Assembly (NCBI GenBank): GCA_002682825.1
Contig: NOKP01000001.1
Location: 3,227,296-3,291,295 of the forward strand
DNA length: 64,000 bases
Source of the DNA: Neonectria sp. B-13
Taxonomy: Eukaryota > Ascomycota > Sordariomycetes > Hypocreales > Nectriaceae
Reading direction: 5' to 3'
The notes below the pieces were generated by a model that was not told the origin of the DNA, made no database searches, and worked only from the letters and a program-made list of their open reading frames with translations. Position 1 is the first letter of the stretch, and the number at the start of each line of letters is the position of its first letter. Below are positions 55,693 through 64,000 of the stretch, piece by piece. A program made the position numbers and the translations under genes.

Positions 55693-58600
55693 TTAAGTGA
55701 AACCAATCATATCCCCCATCAATAGTGCCTGGTATTTCTCAATCGCTTCACCGAGTCTGATGAGCACACCTGCAGCCAGCATCTTGACCTCGTTCTCCTC
55801 GCCGCCATCCTCTCCCCTTGTCCTCTCAAATACGAGGGAAACCCACTCTCGAGTTTCCACCACTTCCCTGCCTTGGCTCTGGCACAGTCGTTGCATGTCA
55901 CCTCCATTGACTTCCAACAGAGACGCCATGGCCACGAGCCAGCCTCTCAAGGCACCCACGTCGCCTAAAACATGGACCCTCACATTAAGCAGGAGGTCCC
56001 AGAGCTCCGACGTCAGCTGCGGGAGGGAGAGCGTCGAAGGACCGGCGGCGTGGATGATGATTCCCAGGGTCTGGAGGTAGAGCGCCAGGAGAGCAGGGTT
56101 CAGAATAAGAGGCTTCGAGGACCGGAGGGCGACCTGAAAGTGGGCGGTAAGCGGCGAGAAGAAGACGGTGGCGAGCACGGCCGCCGTGGTGTTGGGGATG
56201 GCGCGAACGCGCGGCTTGGCCTTCGTGGTCGACTTGTACCGAGTCGTAAAGCTCTGGAGCTTCAGGACGTCAGGGCCCGTGTTGGCGTCCGCGGCCTCTG
56301 CGGCGAGGGGGCCGAGGAAGGAGGAGGTCAGTGACTTTGCGATGCTGTCGATAGCGTTGGATGGGAGTGCTTTGAGTTGTGAAGCTGGCAGGGCTTTGGT
56401 ATCGTTCGAGGACTCGAGATAGAGCTGTTCCATCTTTTCGGGGAGTCGCTTCGACGGGAAAGCGGCCGCGGACTGGTGCTGCGATACTTCAAACCCAGCC
56501 AGTTCACGCGCAGCCAACCCCAGCGTCATGAGAACAGAAGTCCGCTGGGACAGAGAGTAATCGCCCTCGAAAAACGTCCGCGCGAACCACGGCGCCATCG
56601 TCTTCGGCTGCGAGACGACAAGGGAGATCATTCCCTGGAGGCGCAGGCCGCTGAAGTCGTCGATTTCGAACTTGTCCTGAAGCCCCACGAGCAGGCCGGC
56701 CAGCTCGTCGGCGTGGGAGCTCACTTCGGCGCCGTAGTTGGCCTTGCGGCGGATGAGCACGGGGGCCGTGTGGATGGCGAGCTTCTGTTTGTCGTAGGAC
56801 TCCGAGTCGCGCAGGAAGGTGATGAGGTCGCGGATGTAGACTGGGGGCTTGGGTTTGTTGCGTTGGACGAGGGTTGCGTCGTCGTCGGAGTCTTCGGGAT
56901 CGGAGTCTTTGGCATAGGGAACGAGGTCGTCGTCGTCTTCATCGTCAGAGGAGTCAATCTCCTGGATTATAGCTTTTGGTTTTACTGTCGTGGTCGCCGG
57001 CTTCGGCTTCGTCTTTGCCTTCTTCGTGGCTAACCTTGATGTTTTCTCACTTGGTTTTAGTTGCTGGGACATAGTTTGAGCGTCTATGTCAGACAGAATA
57101 GGGTCAGCAGTGTCTGGTTTATCCGAAACTTTGGTGAGATTCTTCAGTTGCTGTGCTTCGTCCGTATCCATTTCCTCCATGTGGAAGTTCAGCTTCTTTT
57201 CTTTGTTGTCGATGAGAGCAGAGAGGGATTCTCCAACGACCATGCCGAGAAAGCGTGCTCTAATCTGCGTTGCGCCGATGCGATTTGAAATGGTACTCAT
57301 GTATGATCCAGTTCTCAGAAGTATGGTCAGCTTGATTGGCGAGATTCTGTGAACGTAGCCTGCTGCAAGGAGCAAGACTTCTGTGTGGACTAGAGGCATT
57401 GTCAGCTTGTGTCAGAATGGTTGGCACAGGTGTTTTACCATTTTGTTGCAACATCGCAGCATGTTTGATGTAGAGTTCATCTCCGAACTGGGCAAGACTT
57501 TTCGCAAGGACGGTAGTGATTGCTTCTCTATCTTGTGCCAGGGCTGCCAGTACAGCACGGCGAATTCCTACACCGGCACCAAGACCGGCACCGGACGATG
57601 AAGCACACCAGTTGATCAACAGGCCTTTCCTTGCCTCGTCGTCAAATACAACTCCTTTGATGATGGTAGCAACAGCAGAGACTGTCTCGTTGGGCGTGAG
57701 ATCATCAAGGGAGAAGTGAGACAGAAGCTTTCCAGAAAGGTGGTGTAGTAATATGTTGAGGACCTTTTTGGAGTTTCGCGGTTGAGAGAAGGCAATTTGT
57801 GTAAATATGGAGTAAGGGTTCCCTCTGGTAAGGAGAAGGCCATCGATGACGACTTTGATGAGGGTCTCTAGGAGGCAGTCAGCAGCAAGTTGGTGAATAG
57901 CCTGTATCCTTTCTTACCTGAGTAACTTAACGAAAGAGATCTCTGAAATAAATCAGAGCAGGAACTTAGCTCATCGTCTTTGGGCAGCAGCCTCGCCCAA
58001 GCAATGATATTCCGTCCCATCCATTTGCTGTACTCGACCCCGTCGGCGATCCACCGAGTCTCGGGTCGAACCTCGTCACGCTCTATGACGGCTAAGGCCT
58101 CGGCGCAGACAGATATGATCTGCCCGTTGGTGAGGAGTGAGGAGAGCTTTTGCGACTGGGCCTTCTTCAAGGAGGCGTTGGCCAGCCCATTCGTCGACGA
58201 GGACCAGATGCCGTGAACCGATTCGTCGCCATACAAGACAGCAGCCAGTAAGTCCAGGAGAATCTTCAAATTCAAAGAAACGTCGCTGCGCTTGGTTTCC
58301 TTCCCGCCGGCCCGCGATTCCTGGATCAAGGCTCTGATATGGGCAATGGTAGCGTTGAGCCCAGTGACACTGCGCAAGCAGCTCAGGAAGAGCTCGGCAT
58401 CGTGTGGTCTCGGCCCTCCCGTCTGCACAGTATCGTCGGCAGACCCCTCCAGAAGAAGTGTCCAGTAGTTTGGTGCGATTTCGGACACCAAGAGGCTCAC
58501 AATGCCGGCGCTTTTCGGGCCCGGAACATGGAACCGGAAGCCGTCAGGTGCAGGCCTACGGCTGGTGAGAAACTTGAGAACGGCGATGAGCGTGTCGTAG

Positions 58601-58767
58601 TCTGGTTGGTTCTTTAGCGCATCCAGAGCATCGTCCGCCGAAGACACGGTGCGACTCGTCTGGCTTGCGTGTGCCGGGGTAGTTGGCTTGACCTCTGTAA
58701 GAAGAAGCTCCGGCTCGTTCCTGGCTTTGAGATAGGTCGTGCTGACGGGAGTTAGTAGTTCGTCCAT
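55693..58767 (-). CDS. tel2: Telomere length regulation protein TEL2 (TTT complex)
   Basis: Three exons, 58767-57918, 57867-57439 and 57389-55693; introns 57868-57917 (50 nt) and 57390-57438 (49 nt). The product has 991 residues, close to the family length. TEL2 with Tti1/Tti2 helps Hsp90 fold PIKK kinases (TOR, ATM, ATR). The conserved TEL2 C-terminal domain at about 610-720 is clear: YIRDLITFLRDSESYDKQKL, then LIRRKANYGAEVSSHADELA, LVGLQDKF, MAPWFARTFFEGDYSLSQR and LGLAARELAG. An acidic linker with DSSDDEDDDD and EDSDDDA precedes it. The N-terminal half is helical (HEAT-like). I start at the ATG 58767; a GTG two codons upstream is not used. Both introns are near the minimum size, and the joins restore LSYSETLIKVV and MLQQNVHTEVL. 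Confidence 0.92.
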
Positions 58768-59141
58768 GGTCACTATTTAGCCAGTCTGCAGTTGGCTCTC
58801 AGGGCATTTTTGTCGGGTTTAATTCCGGGATATGCTGGGAATATCAGCTGCGGTTGAACATCTGGTCCTGGTAGTAGTAGGTATGCAACTATGCAGGTCA
58901 CTCGCTCAAGCCTCGGTGGACACGGACGGTCCTAATATTACCAGGCAGCTCCGCCACACCGAGAACCAACCCCGCCTTCACCTGGACCTCACCGAGACAG
59001 CTTATGACGGTCCTGTCTCCAGTGCACGGATCCCGCATCGGAGCTCCTCCACGACACCTTTCTCGCTCTATTTCCTCAAGTGCGACTCTAGACACCTCAA
59101 ACCTCTCCCGAATCCTCGATCCGGCCGCTGTTCTCTGGAAG
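58768..59141. promoter_or_regulatory. Bidirectional region between tel2 and uba3
   Basis: 374 bp between two head-to-head starts. No CACGTG and no extra ORF with domain signal. Shared promoter inferred from geometry. Confidence 0.4.
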
Positions 59142-60687
59142 ATGAGTGTCGAGACACAGGTGGCAGCCGATGCCAACACTGGCAGCCAAGCTTCGCGATG
59201 GTAAACTCCAAGATCCCCAGCGAAACCAGAGCTCTTGGGCATCCGGCCTGACCCTCCTCCCAGGAAGTACCTCGACCAAATCCGCCGCAATGCCGGTCCC
59301 TTCACTGATCCCGGGGCCACCGAGGAAGAGTTCCTCGCCCAGTTCGAGAAGTTCAAGATCCTGTGTGTATTCCTGTCACACGTCTTCTGGCGGCTATGCT
59401 AACTATGGACAGAGTCATGTCGGTTCATCCCCCACCTCGATCGCGAACCTCCCCGGAATACTGACCGAACGATGCAGCGGCGCCGGCGGACTGGGATGCG
59501 AGATCCTCAAGGACCTTGCCATGTCGCACTTCAAGACCATTCACGTAATAGACATGGGTTAGCGCTGTTCTCCCCATGGTGTCGCCAGGACGATCCGCTC
59601 ACTGCAATCCTCAGATACCATCGACATCTCCAACCTGAACCGCCAGTTCTTGTTCCGCAAGGCCGATGTGGGCAAGTTCAAGGCCGAGGTCGCCGCCGAG
59701 TTCGTCCAGAAGCGTGTCGAGGGCGTCTCCATCACCGCCCACAACAAGCGCATCCAGGACTTTGACGAGGAGTTCTACAAGCAATTCCAGCTCGTCGTCT
59801 GCGGGCTGGACAGCATCGAGGCGCGCCGGTGGATCAACGCCATGCTCGTGTCCATTGCTGAGGAGGCCGAGGATCCCGATGCCATCAAACCCCTCATCGA
59901 CGGGGGCACCGAGGGCTTCAAGGGCCAGGCGAGAGTCGTCTTTCCCTCCATCACTTCGTGTATCGAGTGCCAGCTTGACATGCACGCCCCACGCGCTGCA
60001 GTCCCGCTCTGCACCATCGCCTCGATCCCTCGACAGCCCGAGCATTGTGTTGAGTGGGCGCACATCATCGCCTGGGAAGAGGAGAAGCCGTTCCCCAAGC
60101 TTGACAAGGACGACCCCGAACACGTCACTTGGCTCTATCAGAAGGCCCTGACCCGTGCCCAAGAGTTCAACATCCCTGGCGTGACCTACTCCCTGACCCA
60201 GGGCACCATCAAGAACATTATCCCTGCCATCGCCTCTACGAACGCCATCATCGCCGCGGCATGCTGTAACGAGGCCTTCAAGATCGCAACCACATCGGCA
60301 CCCTGTCTGGGCTTCGAGAACAACTACATGATGTACTCTGGCAACGACAGCATCTACACCTACACTTTCAAGCATGAGAAGAAGGACGACTGCCCCGTCT
60401 GCGGCCGTCAAGCTCGTCCCCTCGAGGTGGATCCCAACGCGACGCTCCAAGAGCTTCTGGACTCGCTCGCCCTGCGGCCCGAGGCGCAGCTGAAGAAGCC
60501 CTCGGTCCGAGCTGAGGGCAAGACGCTGTATATGCAGTTCCCTCCGAGCCTAGAGGAGCAAACGCGTCCGAACCTGAGTAAGACGCTCATTGAGTTGGGG
60601 CTGGGGAACGGCCAGCAGGTGGTCGTCACAGACCCCGCGTTCCCTCTCGAGTTCAACTTCTTTTTCAAGTTCAAGGCAGACTCCTGA
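59142..60687 (+). CDS. uba3: NEDD8-activating enzyme E1 catalytic subunit UBA3
   Basis: Five exons: 59142-59200, 59264-59362, 59413-59418 (only 6 nt), 59478-59557 and 59615-60687, giving 438 residues. UBA3 with Ula1/NAE1 adenylates NEDD8 and passes it to Ubc12 for cullin modification. The 6-nt exon AGTCAT rebuilds FKILVIGAGGLGCEILK, the nucleotide-binding motif; skipping it while keeping the frame would delete Val-Ile. Next come HVIDMDTIDISNLNRQFLF, DEEFYKQFQLVVCGLDSIEA and RRWINAML, then LIDGGTEGFKGQARV. The catalytic Cys is C214 in PLCTIASIPRQPEHC. Zinc-binding pairs CIEC and CPVC are present, and the C-terminal ubiquitin-fold domain ends the protein. Exon 1 is a short acidic leader. Divergent from tel2, convergent with the AC40 gene. 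Confidence 0.92.
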
Positions 60688-60948
60688 GTGGGACGGGAAA
60701 TGAGATGGGAAATGGCGTTTATGAGTGTTTTCTGGGCATTTTCCGGCGTTGAAGATTTATGACGAGCCAAAGACGAGACGAACAATACTGTAGTAGCAGG
60801 CCATGTTCACCTTCACGTAGTAGAGACGGAGCGGTCAAATCAAACATAAAGGCGGTGGTCATGGTATCATCCCTTTTATCTACCCGCAAGTGAGCGAAAG
60901 AAAAAGCCGAGCAAATTATGGTACAAAGCAAATAACACCTTAAGCCGG

Positions 60949-62158
60949 CTACCGCGCCATGTTGATGACCTGCTGCTCGAGCTTCTTGCACTTGAGCTTC
61001 AAGTGCTTGACGGACTCGAGGAAGAGCTCGTCGCTGTCCCATTGCCCCGTGCTCTCGATGGAGAAGATGAAGTGGTCTCTCCTCCGACCCAGCTTCACCT
61101 TGCCCTCGAACTCCTGGTGCCGCAGGCACTCGCGGCTGACCGTGTCCTTCATGGCATCCACCACGACGGCCTTGGCCTTGCCCTCTTGGCCGTCATATGC
61201 GGTGCCCTTCCGGGCCGCCTCCTTCTTGGTGACCTTCTCGAGGCCGATGACCCCCTTGGGAAAGCACTTGGCGAACTTTTCGGCGTCGGCGCCGACGATG
61301 GGCTTGGTGATGGTGATGGTGGGGAGTAGTCGGTAGGAGGCCGTGGCAACGGGCGAGAACTTGGCGTGGTCGGAGCCGATGCCCTTGTGCATGTGCATGG
61401 CCAGGTTGATGGACTGGCGGGGCCGCAGCTTGGCGATGAGGATGTCCGGGTTGGTTGGCAGGATGGCGTTGTCGCCGCTGAAGTACTCGGCCTGCTTGCC
61501 GGTGGGCACGAAGACGATGTCCTTGGCGTAGATGTGGGCGTTGTGGTAGGCCTTGAGGGGGTCGTTCTCGGCAGGCGAGGCGTCCTGGTTGACGGTGCAC
61601 TCGACGTTGAGCTCGAGGCGGACCGTGTTCCAGTCGAAGCAGCCGGCGTAGGGGTCCTCGCCGACCTCGGGCTTCTTGTGCCACTTGAGGAAGTTGTGGA
61701 GGCCCTCGCGGCCGCCCTTGAAGGGGATGAGGCCGAGACGGTGGGCGAGGACCTCGTCCTGGATCACCGAGGTGTTGTTCTCGATGTAGACATTCTCAAT
61801 GGCGAGGGTGGGGATCTCGGCGAGGAGGATGCGACGGAAGGCGTTGGAGAGCGAGGCGTCGATGCCGACGAGGGAGAAGGAGGACAGGAACTGGTCGTTC
61901 TGGTGGAAGTTGACGGAGAAGGCGCTGCGAAAGCGGTCGATGGTGAACTCATGGTCCTCGCCGGGGTGGTGGCCGGGATAGTCGGTGGACGAGTTGTTGG
62001 TGACGGTCTCGATGTTGATGCCGACGATCTGTTTGTGACGGGGGGGATTCAGTCAGTTTTCGAGCACAATTGAATTGGGCAAGAGTTGATCTTACCTGGC
62101 GGCGCGCAAGCTCCTCCTCGTCGGGACTCCTCCACGCAGCCTGCTGGGTGGGATGCAT
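60949..62158 (-). CDS. rpc40: RNA polymerase I and III subunit AC40 (RPAC1/Rpc40)
   Basis: Two exons, 62158-62096 (63 nt) and 62028-60949, give 380 residues (yeast 335, human 346). AC40 pairs with AC19 as the alpha-like platform on which Pol I and Pol III assemble. The alpha signature SLSNAFRRILLAEIPTLAIE is followed by NNTSVIQDEVLAHRLGLIPF, as in all RPAC1. The inserted middle domain (CFDWNTVRLELNVECTVNQD to DILIAKLRPRQSINLAM) and the closing dimerisation strand RDHFIFSIESTGQWDSDELF are present. The first exon is 21 residues, MHPTQQAAWRSPDEEELARR with a closing Gln. A shorter start inside exon 2 would lose part of the N-terminal strand, so I keep the spliced form. Convergent with uba3. Confidence 0.93.
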
Positions 62159-63328
62159 GGTGTGAGAAGCTGGGGCGCGTTGTGGAGGAAATCTTCTGAA
62201 TGCGACCGACGGGTTTTGCGGGTGATGGGGGAGAGCAGTAATTTTTTGATGCCCCTCCACGGTGAGACCAAGGTGAAGGAAGGTGGGAAATCCGCTAGTA
62301 CGTACCATGACGGCGGGCCGGCCCCACAATTCGACCTTTTGCGCTTCACCTTGCTCCATTCCAGATGCGGGCGGGCCGGACGTCTCCACATGCCCGCTGG
62401 CTGAGCAGCTGAGGAGCAGAAAGCCGCCTAGAGTCACATCGACTGAGAAGAGGGCGAGTTTGGGTTCTGATTTAACGTGTTTCTCTCTGTTAGGAGATTG
62501 ATTATCAGTCTGGCACGCTTCGTCGCCCATATCCGTCCTTCGTCCACAAGCCCCCAATTGTCACTACTAGGTTCCAACAATGGGCCGAGAGTTGTGCTCT
62601 GAACGCAGTGACCCCCTACATACACACGAAGAGGGTTCACGCCGGGATTCCCACCTTGCATATCCGGTGACCTCTGCCGTTGCATTGAAGCTCTCTCTCC
62701 GGGGCAGAGAGAGCTCGATTGATCAACCTAGAGCTAGTCTAGCCACCTAGCATGTAGTCTACAGTCTACCCCATCAACCCATTTACACATCGGTGCCATT
62801 AAAGGGTACGATCATCCGATGGCTGCGACTCTCCTCTCTCCGCAAACCCATTCACCCACCACCACATGACACCCACTGACACACACTCTTTTCTCTCTCC
62901 GGTGGAACCGGCTAAGCTTCCCGGTTGCAGCCATCGTCAGCCCTCAGTCCCCTTGCCCTGTGACCGGTATCGACGTCAGCGATCCTCTCTCGCGAAGGGC
63001 CTTGACCTCTCATGTTCCCTGCTTGCCACCCCCTGCCCAACCCCAAACCCCAGCAGAGAGCCCTGGCAAAAGGTTGAGCTTTTTCACTGAGTGCAGGAAG
63101 CTCGGTTGCAAGTCTTGAGCGAGCCGGAGTTGAAAGGGTATTTAGTTCCAGGCACTGCTCTTCCTTCCCGCCTCGTCCTTCCCCAGCAGTGTTCCTCGAA
63201 TATCTACTCCAGTCTACACTCCTATCTCAACCTATCACGCTATCACCCCATACACAACCCGAGCCTCCCTATCTACCATCCAACCTCAACTCCCTTCGCC
63301 TATCAAACTACCACTCCCCCGCTCCACC
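62159..63328. other. Intergenic upstream of rpc40 and the small gene at 63329
   Basis: No recognisable gene. The right half becomes pyrimidine-rich on the plus strand (from about 62830), typical of a promoter and leader. Short overlapping frames lack domain signal. Confidence 0.45.
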
Positions 63329-63581
63329 ATGCTCAGCCGCGTATTGTACGTCCTATCTCCCTATCATTGCTTGCCCACACCCCAGCAGAATACCTAGCTA
63401 ACCCGTCTCACCCAGAGCCACGCCCACCAAGGAGCTCGATCGCCAGCTGGAAGCCCCGCGCATCCCCTTCAGGTCTTCCCCCAAGGACCAAACCTCAGTC
63501 CCAAAGGACCAGACAACAAAGGTTGAAGCCAAGGACAGCCTACCTACCACTAACACTCAACCTTCGGCCCCCCCGGCCTAA
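63329..63581 (+). CDS. Tentative 60-residue protein, unnamed
   Basis: Two exons, 63329-63345 (17 nt) and 63416-63581, with a clean GTACGT donor, CTAAC branch point and CCCAG acceptor. The joined product starts MLSRVLATPTKELDRQLEAP and ends SAPPA before TAA. It lies downstream of a pyrimidine-rich leader and its ATG has a CACC context. The middle has a repeated SSPKDQT / VPKDQT element. I do not recognise the family. A longer frame (63091-63687) overlaps it in another register, with less gene-like composition. The gene is supported mainly by splice signals and context, so it may be wrong. Confidence 0.4.
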
Positions 63582-63889
63582 AGTGGCTCCGCAATTGAAA
63601 GGCGACAGAGTTACCTATCAGATCAGAGGGAGCAAGGAGTTAGGCACAATGGACATGTCAATTTGTTATATCACTTCTTGCTGTTAATTTCAGAACTTCT
63701 TTTAATCATTCGTGCCCTTGGCCATTCGCCCCGTGCATTGCGCAGGCACAGCAGAAAACGCTGGCATCAGACTACTCGGAATTATCTTCGTTCCGGCCAT
63801 TGATTGATACACTATCTAACTTCTAAACTACACTTTCTTCAATGTCCTATTCATCCTCAGCCCATTCTCGGTCCAGTCTTCGCTGTTAT
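63582..63889. other. Convergent 3' region at the right end
   Basis: About 300 bp between the tentative small gene and the stop of the edge gene. Nothing recognised. Confidence 0.4.
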
Positions 63890-64000
63890 TTATTCAATAT
63901 CCTCCATGTTCCATACATTGGCGCCTCTCTTCTCAACGCTTCCCTTCAGCTTCTCGAGCACCGCCTGCCTCCGCGTCCTCTTGTCTTTCAGGTCTCCCTT
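63890..64000 (-). CDS. C-terminus of an unnamed gene, cut by the window edge
   Basis: Reading the minus strand in from the edge, 36 codons stay open and then stop at 63892-63890 (TAA). The translated end is charged and helical (LKDKRTRRQAVLEKLKGSVE, then KRGANVWNMEDIE). Composition is gene-like and the frame is the only convincing one. Too little is inside to name the family; a basic helical tail like this occurs in many nuclear proteins. Confidence 0.45.
   Translation of the reverse strand, partial: KGDLKDKRTRRQAVLEKLKGSVEKRGANVWNMEDIE

Overview
The window reads as nuclear DNA of a filamentous ascomycete, most likely a Sordariomycete (Hypocreales-like). Genes are single units with mostly 48-115 nt GT-AG introns carrying CTAAC/CTGAC branch points, there are no operons, and the recognisable proteins are typical of this class. 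I recognise 20 genes, plus four weaker or unnamed ones and one partial gene at each edge. No tRNA, rRNA, intact transposon, CRISPR array or biosynthetic cluster could be supported. All splice sites were chosen by hand from reading frame, GT-AG signals and conserved residues.

Left part (1-13.4 kb): the 5' end of splicing factor SF3B1/Prp10 (minus), OGG1 glycosylase (minus), divergent U2AF large subunit (plus), ribosomal protein S13 (plus), a three-exon COMPASS subunit Sdc1/Dpy30 (minus), divergent FAN1 nuclease (plus), a gene-free 2.7 kb, and an unnamed S/P-rich protein (minus, 12589-13368).

Middle (13.4-26.9 kb): 13.6 kb without a supportable gene, between the unnamed gene and the CCAAT-binding subunit HapB (plus). 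The sense strands flanking both genes are pyrimidine-rich, so it looks like two very long divergent leaders or promoters with a few repeats and one AT-richer island.

Right part (26.9-64 kb): HapB; an APH-fold phosphotransferase; the TRP-type channel Yvc1; a small Cys-rich protein; the eRF1 methyltransferase Mtq2; SmD1 divergent from cullin-3; LSM2; the crosslink nuclease Snm1/Pso2; a DUF7053 protein; a seven-helix receptor; ceramide synthase; a Nak1/POD-6-type GC kinase; TEL2 divergent from UBA3; RNA polymerase I/III subunit AC40; a tentative 60-residue protein; and the 3' end of a minus-strand gene.

Themes: pre-mRNA splicing (SF3B1, U2AF65, SmD1, LSM2), DNA repair and checkpoint (OGG1, FAN1, Snm1, TEL2) and neddylation (cullin-3 and its E1 subunit UBA3). 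The most unusual structural feature is a 6-nt microexon in UBA3 that rebuilds the nucleotide-binding motif.
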